20,906 nucleotides of DNA from Bacteroidales bacterium (GCA_012514255.1 JAAZAP010000149.1:1-20906); one strand, 5' to 3'. Shown: positions 10,056 to 18,648, counted from the first letter of the stretch. Notes: generated by a model not told the origin, from the sequence alone. Numbers and translations: made by a program.

Positions 10056-11488
10056 TTATTATTTCCTGCTGCGTCTTTCCCTTTCAGTATGAACCTGTCA
10101 TATACAAAGAGCATGACGCTGGCTGCGATGGCGATAACAGTGAAGAGTACCCACACCCTTGACGGATTGTATGTGTCCCACAGGTATTGTGTCAGCTGCC
10201 GGGAATCCATCCCGAAAAGCTCCTGTGCCCTGTTGAAATAGTCAGTCTGCGTAAAGTTTCCGGAGATCTCCGGTATCTCAAAACCCTTTTCAGCCACTGC
10301 TCTCTTAAGGAGCACCAGTTTGTCAGCCATTTTCTCATAGGGTCTGCCGGAGATCCATCCGGCTCCCAGGTGTCCCAGTGCTATCGGCAGGAAGGCTGTG
10401 CCCATGTACAGGGCCTTCCTGTCATGGGGTGCTATGCCCCCCAGGTATTCCTGTATTTTGGGTGATGAGGCCATCTCGCCGATACCGAAGATAAGCACAC
10501 CCAGAACTATTATCCAGGGATTGAGGTTCGCGAACATCATCCCCAGTCCGAAAGCCAGGATAAAGATGCCGGTCATGATGCTGTTCAGCGGTTTGAGCTT
10601 GGCAGTAACGGAGGACACTATCAGCTGGAAGAGTATTATGAAGAACGAAGCCAGGCTTGAGATGGTAACAGTGGTTATTGTCCCCGGGGCCAACCCCAGG
10701 GTTTTTGACATGCCATCAAGGTTTACCCATGATTCCAGGAATACCGGGAAAGAATAGTAGAGCTGGTTATAGGCTGTCCAGAACACTCCTATGATCAGGA
10801 GAAAGATCAGAAACCGCCAGTCAGTGAGTGTTACGCCAATATTCCTGAATGCTATCGCGATGTTCTTCATGAAGCCTTTTCCGTCAGAGGTAACTGCCGG
10901 CTCCCGGTAAAATATCAGTGTGATGATGAGGTTCAGCACCATGGCTCCTATAGACATGTAGAAAACAGTATCCCAGCTCTTTTTGTAGAGGAGGCTTGCC
11001 ACGAAGGGGCCAATGAATCCTCCTATGTTCACCACCATATAAAAGATGCCGAATCCGAGGGAGGCGGTTTGCCTGTCTGTGACCCGGGCAACGGTTCCGG
11101 ATATAAGCGGTTTGAAGAGGGCTCCGGCCATTGCCAGCAGGATAAATGCCGCGAAGATGGCGCCGAAGGTCTGAAAACTGCCCAGCATGAAGAATGAAAG
11201 AATGTAGGTAAGGAATGATACTATGAGTACCTTTTTATAACCTATCCTGTCAGCAACGGCCCCCGTGATCACCGGGAGGAAATAGAGGATCATGGACGCG
11301 GTGCCCATGATGGTTCCCTTCTCCACGTTGGTAAAGCCGAGAGCCCCTGTTTCACGGGGCGAGGTAAGATAAAGGGCTATGAAGCCGTTATAGAATGCAT
11401 ACCATCCCCACCGTTCAAACAATTCAATGATATTGGAGATCCAGAATAACCGGGGAAATTTCTTGATTGTTTGCACAAAGCTGCTCAT
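10046..11488 (-). CDS. POT/PTR-type MFS transporter
   Basis: This inner-membrane major facilitator protein of 480 residues has about 12-14 hydrophobic helices. The N-terminus carries the E-x-x-E-R motif of proton-coupled oligopeptide transporters at E22-L-F-E25-R26. An MFS motif A follows (GAVADRIGYKKVL, about 76-88). A TM4 lysine at K126 (ALFKPLISG) is in the place expected for POT family members, and SLGFGIFYMVVNIGGFIGP matches the conserved TM5 region. This suggests proton-driven uptake of di/tripeptides or other small solutes; the cargo cannot be read. The aromatic residues after the motif (FERWGWYAFY) differ from the usual F-x-Y-Y, so it may be a divergent branch. It lies 57 bp after the DUF3267 gene on the same strand, with only a one-mismatch -7 box (TTATTTTG, minus strand, 11509-11516), so co-transcription is plausible. 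The last codons and stop fall in a 7-bp repeat array. Confidence 0.85.
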   Translation of the reverse strand: MSSFVQTIKKFPRLFWISNIIELFERWGWYAFYNGFIALYLTSPRETGALGFTNVEKGTIMGTASMILYFLPVITGAVADRIGYKKVLIVSFLTYILSFFMLGSFQTFGAIFAAFILLAMAGALFKPLISGTVARVTDRQTASLGFGIFYMVVNIGGFIGPFVASLLYKKSWDTVFYMSIGAMVLNLIITLIFYREPAVTSDGKGFMKNIAIAFRNIGVTLTDWRFLIFLLIIGVFWTAYNQLYYSFPVFLESWVNLDGMSKTLGLAPGTITTVTISSLASFFIILFQLIVSSVTAKLKPLNSIMTGIFILAFGLGMMFANLNPWIIVLGVLIFGIGEMASSPKIQEYLGGIAPHDRKALYMGTAFLPIALGHLGAGWISGRPYEKMADKLVLLKRAVAEKGFEIPEISGNFTQTDYFNRAQELFGMDSRQLTQYLWDTYNPSRVWVLFTVIAIAASVMLFVYDRFILKGKDAAGNNNRH

Positions 11489-11545
11489 TGGGTATCTTTT
11501 TGAGTTTGCAAAATAATGAATTAAGCGTTACGGTTTTTCGGTTGT

Positions 11546-12190
11546 TCAACACTCTTCCCCGGTCTCCACGGAAGCGAAGAAGTAGGCTTCCTTCAGATCA
11601 GCATCATCCCAGGTGCAGACTCGTCGTTTACCGAAGGTGTTCATGAATCCTGTCAGGGCGGCATCACCTGTGCACATGGTGGTGTGTACAAACAATACCA
11701 TAGACAGAATCCATTTCCACCATAATGGAGAGATGAGTATGAGCACCGCCAGTACAAGAGTGATTAAAATAAAGGGAGCAAGGGCAACGATGGTAAATAC
11801 TCTTCTTGTGACCACGAACCGGTGTGCGGTCACATAGATGATCCCCTGGCGGAGATTGACGCCATACCTTATATCCCTGGCTCCCGCCAGCCTGAAGGGG
11901 AGTATATGGGATCCCTCATGAATGGGCACGAGTATGAGAGGTATGAGAAGCAGCCCTACAGCCAGTCCTGCGAGGACCCTTGGGTCATCGGAGGGAAATA
12001 CCAGTCCGGGCCAGTACCAGGCAGAAAAGAACAATGAAGCAATGGCTGTAACCCAGACCAGGATCATGGGCAGAGAAATTGCGGAGATATGACTGATAAC
12101 AAAAGGGGCGATCTCGCCGTATGGCAGGGTAAGGACCTTCTCCCATAAGGGGGAATCTTCCAGCTCTTCTATGTCAGGCACAGGTTTCAT
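11546..12190 (-). CDS. DUF3267 putative membrane zincin metallopeptidase
   Basis: This is an integral membrane protein of 214 residues with about four hydrophobic segments (roughly 35-58, 72-92, 130-152, 155-172). A zincin motif HEGSH (H91, E92, H95) sits at the end of the second segment. A later H169 and the CTGDAAL segment with D176 resemble the third-ligand region of site-2-protease-like families. This layout matches the putative zincin peptidase family DUF3267. The acidic N-terminus (DIEELED) is cytoplasmic in my reading. Proteolytic activity and substrate are unknown. It is divergent from the DUF4294 gene and has its own TTG-N19-TATCTTTG promoter very close to its ATG. The POT transporter gene follows 57 bp downstream on the same strand. 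Confidence 0.8.
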   Translation of the reverse strand: MKPVPDIEELEDSPLWEKVLTLPYGEIAPFVISHISAISLPMILVWVTAIASLFFSAWYWPGLVFPSDDPRVLAGLAVGLLLIPLILVPIHEGSHILPFRLAGARDIRYGVNLRQGIIYVTAHRFVVTRRVFTIVALAPFILITLVLAVLILISPLWWKWILSMVLFVHTTMCTGDAALTGFMNTFGKRRVCTWDDADLKEAYFFASVETGEEC

Positions 12191-12197
12191 AGCTCTT

Positions 12198-12227
12198 CAA
12201 AGATACTTTATAACCCTGCGTGGTCAA
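12198..12227 (-). promoter_or_regulatory. Promoter for the DUF3267 gene (TTG-N19-TATCTTTG)
   Basis: On the minus strand an exact TATCTTTG -7 box (plus strand 12198-12205) lies 19 bases downstream of a TTG (plus strand 12225-12227), the Bacteroidota -33/-7 layout. Only seven bases separate the box from the ATG at 12190, so the transcript would have almost no leader. Confidence 0.5.
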
Positions 12228-12278
12228 TGACTTTACTCACTTTTGGTGAAGCATGAACTCTTTGGCACGACAATTGGT

Positions 12279-12286
12279 TAAATTTG
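12279..12286 (+). promoter_or_regulatory. Bacteroidota -7 box (TAAATTTG) for the DUF4294 gene
   Basis: This is an exact TAnnTTTG match ending 10 bases before the ATG at 12297. A TTTG at 12261-12264 lies 14 bases upstream, shorter than the usual spacing. It shares the 106-bp divergent region with the DUF3267 promoter. Confidence 0.42.
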
Positions 12287-12296
12287 CAGGTGATTT

Positions 12297-12908
12297 ATGA
12301 GAAGAGTAGTTGTCATACTTTTGTTTTTCATGCCGTCTGCAATCATTCACGGACAGGAGAAGGATACGCTTCGTGCTGACACGGTCCTTAAACTGCTGCA
12401 TGTTCTTAAGACAGCCACCTTTGACGGGCAGACCTATCCGCTGATTGAGCTGAAGGAGATAACGGTCATTGGAAAGATGCCCAGGGGGGTGAGGTTTGAT
12501 TACCGGAGGCATGCCAGGCTGGTGTACAATGTACGCCGTGTTTATCCCTATGCATTAATAGTAAGGAATGAGTTCGGGCGTATCAACAGGACCCTTGAGA
12601 TTATGCCCGATGAAAGGGCGCGGCGCAATTTCCTGCAGCAATATGAGAAGGATCTGTTATCGCGCTATGAGGGAGATATGAGGAAGCTGACCTTCACGCA
12701 GGGCAAGATACTCATCAAGCTGATTGACAGGGAGACGCAGAACACCTCATATGATCTGATCAGGGACTACAGGGGAAAATTCTCTGCCACTTTCTGGCAG
12801 GGCATAGCTCGTATCTTTGGCACCAATCTCAAGTCGACTTATGATGCTGCCGGTGACGATTATCTCATTGAGCAGGTGATCAGAGAGATAGAGGCAGGGC
12901 GGCTGTGA
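12297..12908 (+). CDS. DUF4294 family protein, exported
   Basis: This is a conserved Bacteroidota protein of unknown function with 203 residues. A signal peptide is visible (MRRVVVILLFFMPSAIIHGQ), placing it in the periplasm or envelope. The mature part holds conserved family-like blocks: RVYPYALIVRNEF (about 81-93), KLTFTQGKILIKLIDRET (about 125-142), SYDLIRDYRGKFSATFWQGIA and FGTNLKSTYD. The VYPYA, QGKILIKLIDR and FWQGIA runs are the basis for calling DUF4294. No catalytic motif is evident, and no function is proposed. The gene is divergent from the DUF3267 zincin and convergent with elbB, with 3 bases between the two stop codons. Confidence 0.84.
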   Translation: MRRVVVILLFFMPSAIIHGQEKDTLRADTVLKLLHVLKTATFDGQTYPLIELKEITVIGKMPRGVRFDYRRHARLVYNVRRVYPYALIVRNEFGRINRTLEIMPDERARRNFLQQYEKDLLSRYEGDMRKLTFTQGKILIKLIDRETQNTSYDLIRDYRGKFSATFWQGIARIFGTNLKSTYDAAGDDYLIEQVIREIEAGRL

Positions 12909-12911
12909 GTG

Positions 12912-13562
12912 CTATCTGCCTGCCAGTTCCATCAATGCTTTAATAACCGCTTCAGCATCGCGTGCAATATCTGACAATGTGGCATCAAGCATGTAACAGG
13001 GTGCGGTTACGATAAGGTTTTTCCTGTCCACGGCCACCTCTCCATGCTTTTTGTTCTCATGTTTACCCCCGAGTTTTACTATGTCGGCTGCCGTACCTCT
13101 GTCATTTCCTATTGTAACCGTTACATCACCGAGTACCCTTGTAATAAGTACTGGTGATATACATAGTGCACCGATTGGTTTGCCTGCCCTGTGGGTTGAC
13201 AGTATAGCCTCCTCCACAACCCTGTCAACATGGCAGTCAGTGCCGTCAAAGGCATAGGTGCAAAGGTTTTTTGCTACGCCGAAGCCGCCCGGGAAGATCA
13301 GTGCATCATAATCCGCCGCCCTGTAGTCTGTCATAGGGCTGATTTTTCCCCTGGCGATCCGTGCCGCTTCAGTGAGCACATTGCGTGACTCCTTCATCTC
13401 TTCCCCTGTTATGTGGTTCACAACGTGGTGCTGTGCCACGTTGGGCGCAAAGAGCCCGTAAGTTCCGCCGTTTTTATCAATGGCATACATTGTCATCACG
13501 GCCTCATGTATCTCAGCGCCGTCTCTGACGCCGCATCCGGCAAGTACTACTGCTGTTTTCAT
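12912..13562 (-). CDS. elbB: Isoprenoid biosynthesis glyoxalase ElbB (DJ-1/PfpI family)
   Basis: This cytoplasmic DJ-1/PfpI-superfamily protein has 216 residues. ElbB has been linked to isoprenoid production and to glyoxalase III-like, cofactor-free conversion of glyoxal in E. coli. Family hallmarks are visible throughout: VVLAGCGVRDGAEIHEAV (6-23), VVNHITGEEMKESRNVL (47-63), ALIFPGGFGVAKNL (87-100) and the nucleophile-elbow cysteine C134 in GALCISPVL. The C-terminal VDRKNLIVTAPCYML block is also typical. It appears full length and intact. It faces the DUF4294 gene, stop to stop, and diverges from the SusC gene across a 311-bp gap. No exact -7 box is seen upstream; TACCTTTA (minus strand, 13589-13596) is one mismatch away. 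Confidence 0.92.
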   Translation of the reverse strand: MKTAVVLAGCGVRDGAEIHEAVMTMYAIDKNGGTYGLFAPNVAQHHVVNHITGEEMKESRNVLTEAARIARGKISPMTDYRAADYDALIFPGGFGVAKNLCTYAFDGTDCHVDRVVEEAILSTHRAGKPIGALCISPVLITRVLGDVTVTIGNDRGTAADIVKLGGKHENKKHGEVAVDRKNLIVTAPCYMLDATLSDIARDAEAVIKALMELAGR

Positions 13563-13873
13563 ATTTTTTGCTATTTTTTTCCTGATAATAAAGGTATGAA
13601 AATCCCGGTTAATTACGGATGATTATTTTTTCTCCGGGTACCTGTCTGGCATTATTTGAGCAGGTTACATATTAATAACAGTTCATTTCCAATGCCGATA
13701 ACCCTTCTTTTATAACGATTGAGACTAATTAAAGCGAATTTTTAGTCACAGGTGAATAAATTTCACTATTTTTACATCCAACTTGCGAGGTATGGCAGTT
13801 GTTCCTGATATATGCCATGCCGGACAGGTGATTTTTTAACCTATACCTAATTGTTAAATTTAAACTCTGATCT
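13563..13873. other. Gene-free region between elbB and susC; long susC leader
   Basis: These 311 AT-rich bases have no credible ORF. Near-matches to a -7 box are TAAATTTC at 13757-13764 and TATTTTTA at about 13768-13775; no exact TAnnTTTG is present on the plus strand. An imperfect inverted repeat (GGTATGGCA at 13789-13797, TGCCATGCC at 13813-13821, one G-T pair) lies 52 bases before the susC ATG and could form a leader hairpin. Most transcription starts here would give a leader of about 90 bases. Confidence 0.45.
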
Positions 13874-16800
13874 ATGAACAGATTAAAACTGTTGCTTTCA
13901 CTGTTTGTGTTTGTGTGCACAACAGCCATTATGGCACAGACGGTGACGATTAATGGAACTGTTACGTCGGCAGAGGATGGTCTTCCCATCCCGAGTGTTG
14001 CCGTGACAGTTAAGGGTACTACCCTTGGTACACTTACCGATGCTGCTGGCCGATATTCAGTCAGTGTCCCGGTTAACGCCCAGTCACTTACCTTTACTTT
14101 TGTCGGGATGAAGACAATTACCGAAGACATCAGTGGCAGAACAACCATTGATGTGGTAATGACTACCGACATGCTCGGTCTCGATGAGGTTGTAGTGACA
14201 GCGTTGGGTATCACCAGGGAGAAGAAAGCCCTCGGATACGCAGTGCAGGAGGTTTCGGGCTCTGAGTTGGCCAATGCCGAGGAGACAAACATTGTGAATG
14301 CACTGCAGGGAAAAGCTGCCGGTGTGCAGATCACAAGGGCGTCAGGCGCTGTCGGCTCCTCTGCCCAGATTCTTATAAGGGGTATCAAGTCATTTGGCGA
14401 CAACCAGCCTCTCTGGGTCGTTGACGGTACTCCCATCTCTAACTCATCAAGTGGTGCCACCCAGTGGTCAGGTGTTGACTTCGGAAACAACGCTTCCGAC
14501 ATTGACCCTGAGATCATCGAGTCAATCTCGATTCTTAAGGGTGCAAACGCTGCCGCTCTTTACGGCAGCCGCGCCCGTAACGGTGTGGTTCTTGTTACAA
14601 CCAAGAGAGGAAAGGCCGGCAAGATCAAGGTCAGTCTTTCCAACAGCACATCATTTGACAACGTTGCATGGTTGCCTACCTACCAGAACGAGTATGGCCA
14701 GGGTGTGAACGGAGAAGAATATATCTGGAAAATCCGTTCAGGAACTGCGGGTTCAGTCTATGAGGGAATGTCTTATCAGGATTATGCACACGCATATGGA
14801 TTCAGGTATGTGGACGGTATGGGAGGCGGACGTGGCGATGGTACCGACGAATCATGGGGCCCGAGACTTGATGCAGGCCTGAAGCTGAATCAGTTCTTTG
14901 CTCCTGCAGATCCGTCACTCTCTCTTGCAGAGAACCTGGCAAATGCTGCCCCCTGGATTTCACATCCAGATAACGTCAAGGACTTTTTCACTACAGGAAT
15001 CACATCAACATCAAGTGTTTCAATGGAAGGGGGTACCGATAACCTGACCGCCCGTATGACATATACGAACGTGCTTGAGAAAGGTACAATCCCTAACACT
15101 GACCAGAAGAGGAACCAGATCAACCTCAGCACGGTGATGGACATAAGCCCGAAGCTGAAGGTTGACGTGGCAATTAACTATTCCAAGACTAACAATGACA
15201 ACCTCCCGGGCCAGGGTTATGACGTTCAGAACATCATGCAGTCAATAGGCGGATGGTTCGGCCGTCAGGTTGACATGAAGCTGCTGAAAGAGAACTGGGA
15301 TACCTTCTTTGATAACGGCATGCCTTATAACTGGAACAGCAACTATCATAACAACCCCTACTGGACGGTTTACAAGAACACCACAAGCCGTAACAGGGAG
15401 AGAATCTTCGGTAATGCAACCGCCACTTACCAGATTACAGACTGGCTGAATATAGTGGGCCGTTATGGTATGGACTACTATAATGAGTTCCGCAAGCATG
15501 TTACGTACGAGGGCTCCAATGATGCTCCTTATGGTAATGGTGGTTATTTCTCGCAGAACAACCGTGACAACCGTGAGACCAACGCTGATATCTTCCTCAA
15601 TTTCCAGAAAGATCTCTCAGCTTTCCAGGTATCCGGTAACCTGGGTGCATCTTACAGGAATGTGTTGTATAACTACTCGTACCTCGGTGCCAATATGCTT
15701 ACGGTTCCCAACTTCTTTGATATTTCAAACGTACAGGGAAGCCCCAGCACAGATATGTACAGGTCAGAGTATGAGGAGAACAGTGTTTTCGGCTCACTTA
15801 ACCTGGGTTATGCAAATCAGATTTACCTTGATTTTACTGCACGTAATGACTGGAGTTCAACTCTTCCCAAAGAGGCATGGAGCTATTTCTATCCGTCAGT
15901 TTCACTGGGGTGGATCTTTACTGAGACCTTTGGCCTGACTGACTCGGCCTTCTCATTTGGTAAGCTGCGTGCAAGCTGGGCAAAGGTGGGTAGCGATACC
16001 AGTCCTTACAGCCTCACAGCCGCCTACAGTGCAGTATCACCTTCATATGACGGCAATACACAGTTTGCTTATCCAAACCAGCTTCCTCCTATCGGTCTGA
16101 AGCCGGAATTTACAACCTCCATGGAGTTTGGAGTCGAACTTAAGTTCTTTGATAACAGGCTGGGGCTTGATGTAGCTTATTTCAACAACCTTACCAATAA
16201 TCAGATCATAACAGCCGACGTATCAGGTTCTTCCGGCTTTACTTCAATGAAGATCAACGCCGGTGAGATCGAATCGAAGGGTGTTGAAGTATCTGCATAT
16301 GGTGAGATTATAAGGACAAAGGACTTCTCCTGGATGACAACAATTAACTGGTCCAAGCAGAACACCATTGTCAATGAACTTGCTGAAGGTGTGACAAGCC
16401 TGGTGCTTAACAGCTCATGGTCACCCACTACAGTTGAAGCAAGGCCGGGTGAGCCGTTTGGTCAGATCTATGGTATAGCTTATCAGAGAGATGCAGATGG
16501 CAACAAACTGCTTGACGGAGGATTCGAGATTCGTACAGATGCTCCTGTTGTATGCGGAAATACTCTGCCTGACTGGCTTGGAAGCATCAACAACAGCTTC
16601 CGCTACAAGCAGTTTACCGGCAATTTCCTTATTGATGCCAAGTGGGGTGGTGATATCTTCACAGTAACCAAATGGTTTGGCGACTATTCCGGTATAACCG
16701 AGGTAACGGTTGCCAACGGTATCAGGGAGAATGGAATGGTTGCTGAAGGTATAGACGTCAATACCGGCCAGCCAAACACTACCAGGGTTTCTACACAGGC

Positions 16801-17092
16801 TTACTTCGGGAACTACTGGGATTTTACAGAACCCGGCGTTGTTGACGGTACCTATGTAAAGCTCCGTGAGATTAATCTGGGTTATGACATCAGGTTCAGG
16901 AACATGATGGTAAGTAATCTTAATGTCGGACTCTATGCCAGGAACGTTGCGGTTCTGTATCTGCATCCCAGCAATGATATAAGGATTGATCCGGAGACTG
17001 GCTATGGTACCGGAACTGACGCTCTCGGTCTCGAGCAGTATCAGCTTCCTCCTGTTCGCAGTATGGGCTTCAAGGTGAGAGTGGACTTTTAA
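13874..17092 (+). CDS. SusC/RagA family TonB-dependent outer membrane transporter
   Basis: This outer-membrane beta-barrel imports a bound nutrient together with its SusD partner, energised by TonB. The 1072 residues start with a signal peptide (about 1-21, ending AIMAQ). A carboxypeptidase-regulatory-like domain follows (VTINGTVTSAEDGLPIPSVAV to about 100). The TonB-box-like DEVVVTALG is at about 104-112. The plug contains ALQGKAAGVQI, ILIRGIKSF and LWVVDGTPISN. The SusC signature LYGSRARNGVVLVTTKRGK is at about 229-247. The barrel ends in SMGFKVRVDF with a terminal Phe. No STN domain is seen before the regulatory-like domain, so FecA-like signalling to an anti-sigma factor is not suggested. 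Length is typical. The SusD-like gene follows 23 bp downstream. Neither a sugar nor a peptide substrate can be inferred from the pair alone. Confidence 0.96.
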   Translation: MNRLKLLLSLFVFVCTTAIMAQTVTINGTVTSAEDGLPIPSVAVTVKGTTLGTLTDAAGRYSVSVPVNAQSLTFTFVGMKTITEDISGRTTIDVVMTTDMLGLDEVVVTALGITREKKALGYAVQEVSGSELANAEETNIVNALQGKAAGVQITRASGAVGSSAQILIRGIKSFGDNQPLWVVDGTPISNSSSGATQWSGVDFGNNASDIDPEIIESISILKGANAAALYGSRARNGVVLVTTKRGKAGKIKVSLSNSTSFDNVAWLPTYQNEYGQGVNGEEYIWKIRSGTAGSVYEGMSYQDYAHAYGFRYVDGMGGGRGDGTDESWGPRLDAGLKLNQFFAPADPSLSLAENLANAAPWISHPDNVKDFFTTGITSTSSVSMEGGTDNLTARMTYTNVLEKGTIPNTDQKRNQINLSTVMDISPKLKVDVAINYSKTNNDNLPGQGYDVQNIMQSIGGWFGRQVDMKLLKENWDTFFDNGMPYNWNSNYHNNPYWTVYKNTTSRNRERIFGNATATYQITDWLNIVGRYGMDYYNEFRKHVTYEGSNDAPYGNGGYFSQNNRDNRETNADIFLNFQKDLSAFQVSGNLGASYRNVLYNYSYLGANMLTVPNFFDISNVQGSPSTDMYRSEYEENSVFGSLNLGYANQIYLDFTARNDWSSTLPKEAWSYFYPSVSLGWIFTETFGLTDSAFSFGKLRASWAKVGSDTSPYSLTAAYSAVSPSYDGNTQFAYPNQLPPIGLKPEFTTSMEFGVELKFFDNRLGLDVAYFNNLTNNQIITADVSGSSGFTSMKINAGEIESKGVEVSAYGEIIRTKDFSWMTTINWSKQNTIVNELAEGVTSLVLNSSWSPTTVEARPGEPFGQIYGIAYQRDADGNKLLDGGFEIRTDAPVVCGNTLPDWLGSINNSFRYKQFTGNFLIDAKWGGDIFTVTKWFGDYSGITEVTVANGIRENGMVAEGIDVNTGQPNTTRVSTQAYFGNYWDFTEPGVVDGTYVKLREINLGYDIRFRNMMVSNLNVGLYARNVAVLYLHPSNDIRIDPETGYGTGTDALGLEQYQLPPVRSMGFKVRVDF

Positions 17093-17115
17093 TTAAATCC
17101 TAAAAAGAATTGAAT

Positions 17116-18594
17116 ATGAAAAAGATAAGACTAATAGGAGTTATCTTCATCTCTCTCCTGATACTTGGAAGCTGTACCAAGGACTGGGAAGAAATGAATA
17201 TTGACCCAAACAGCCCGACTGATGTTCCGGCTGCAAATATTCTCACTTACGTTGAGAGGGCGATGACCAGTACTCTTTTTGATGTATGGTGGACAGGTAA
17301 CAACACCTCTTCATACGCCAACCACATTTCCAAGATTCAGTATATTGACGAGAACAGGTATGCCGAGCGTGACGTTATTATTGCACGGTGGAATACTCTT
17401 CTTACATATGAGGTGGAACTTGACAAGATAATAGAAAAGGCACAGGCGGAAGAGAATCCTGCATTGGAGGGTGCAGCCATGGTACTCAAGGCCCAGATCT
17501 TCCACATAATGACTGACACCTGGAAAGCTGTTCCCTATACAGAAGCCGCCCAGGGTGAATCAGGTGTTCTTCAACCCAACTATGATACGCAGGAGACAGT
17601 CTATGCGGGAATCCTGGCTGACCTTAAGGCGGCCAACACCAAGCTTATGGAGGGTGGCAGCGTTGACGGTGACGTTCTCAACGGCGGTGATATAATGCTC
17701 TGGAGAAAATATGCCAACTCCCTCCGCATGAGGATTGCCATACGCATGTCAAATGTTGATCCTTCAGGTGCCAGAGCTGTGCTGACCGAGATAGTGGGGG
17801 ATGACACTACTTATCCCATTCTGGAATCAAATGATGATATCATAGGTTTTGACTGGGTTGGTGTAAGCCCCTACTTCGAGCCCTGGTACGATGACAAGAT
17901 TTCGCCTAGGGATGACCATGGAATGTGCAAAACCTTTATTGATGCACTTCTTGCAACAAATGACCCGAGGATCGGCGAATTTGCTCATCCGGCTGCAGAT
18001 GACGGAGAATACAGAGGACTCCCTGCAGGTATCACCGAGGGTGAAGAAGGCTTTGAGCTTGGTACGATGAGCAGACTGGGCACAATGTACCGTGACATAC
18101 CCAACGGCACAAACCATTACATGCGTTATGCCGAGGTGGAATTTATTAAGGCTGAAGCATATGCCCGTGCTGACCTGCTTAATAATGCAGCACTGGCTGA
18201 AGCAGCCTATGAGGCAGGTATCACAGCATCATGCGAGGAACACAATGTGGCTGCAGCTGATATTACAACATATCTGGCTGATGAAAATGTAGCCTGGGGT
18301 GGCGCCGGTTCATGGAGTTATACTAACCTGGAGAAGATAGCATACCAGAAATGGGTTTCACTCTTCAAGCAGGGACATGAGGCATGGGCTGAGACACGCA
18401 GGACTGACATACCCAGACTCTCTGCCGCTTCCGGTTCGATCTACACAGGCCATAACCGCCCGCCCTTCCGCTGGCCCTACCCGACATCAGAGTACACACT
18501 CAATGAGGCTGTGGTCAAGTCATTTGACACCTCCATTCAGGACAGGTTCTGGGGTGAAAAGATGTGGTGGGATACACGCACAGGAGTTAATTAA
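17116..18594 (+). CDS. SusD/RagB family nutrient-binding outer membrane lipoprotein
   Basis: This surface lipoprotein captures the substrate and closes over the SusC barrel. It has 492 residues from ATG 17116. A TTG at 17110 is in frame but adds only two residues and is disfavoured because the signal peptide begins properly with MKKIRLIGVIFISLLILGSC. The lipid-acceptor cysteine is C20, followed by TKDWEEMNIDPNSPTDVP. The N-terminus, YVERAMTSTLFDVWWTG, and internal LRMRIAIRMSN, RYAEVEFIKAEAYAR and WVSLFKQGHEAWAETRRTD are typical of the SusD-like_2 subfamily rather than classic starch SusD. The helical TPR-like scaffold is implied by Ala-rich amphipathic stretches. It is co-oriented with susC 23 bp upstream and followed by a strong terminator, so the two form a closed operon. 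No hydrolase or regulator is included. Confidence 0.95.
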   Translation: MKKIRLIGVIFISLLILGSCTKDWEEMNIDPNSPTDVPAANILTYVERAMTSTLFDVWWTGNNTSSYANHISKIQYIDENRYAERDVIIARWNTLLTYEVELDKIIEKAQAEENPALEGAAMVLKAQIFHIMTDTWKAVPYTEAAQGESGVLQPNYDTQETVYAGILADLKAANTKLMEGGSVDGDVLNGGDIMLWRKYANSLRMRIAIRMSNVDPSGARAVLTEIVGDDTTYPILESNDDIIGFDWVGVSPYFEPWYDDKISPRDDHGMCKTFIDALLATNDPRIGEFAHPAADDGEYRGLPAGITEGEEGFELGTMSRLGTMYRDIPNGTNHYMRYAEVEFIKAEAYARADLLNNAALAEAAYEAGITASCEEHNVAAADITTYLADENVAWGGAGSWSYTNLEKIAYQKWVSLFKQGHEAWAETRRTDIPRLSAASGSIYTGHNRPPFRWPYPTSEYTLNEAVVKSFDTSIQDRFWGEKMWWDTRTGVN

Positions 18595-18614
18595 CAGACA
18601 TTAATCCGATAACG

Positions 18615-18648
18615 AAGAGGGAGTTCAGATAAAGAACTCCCTCTTTTT
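18615..18648 (+). terminator. Intrinsic terminator of the susC-susD operon
   Basis: A 12-bp perfect stem (18615-18626 with 18634-18645) containing GAGGGAGTTC / GAACTCCCTC closes on a 7-base loop (AGATAAA). A run of five T at 18644-18648 follows. It begins 20 bases after the SusD stop codon. Confidence 0.88.

Noticed and set aside
12237..12512. 91-codon minus-strand frame covering the divergent promoter region
   Set aside because: It overlaps the start of the DUF4294 gene and its promoter, has no family features and no promoter of its own.
13729..14517. 262-codon open frame on the minus strand across the susC start and leader
   Set aside because: It lies antisense to a certain SusC N-terminus, has a low-complexity Ser/Thr/Val-rich translation and no recognisable domain; it is a mirror of SusC codon bias.
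16421..16966. 181-codon minus-strand frame inside susC
   Set aside because: It is fully inside the SusC barrel-coding region with no domain or start signal.
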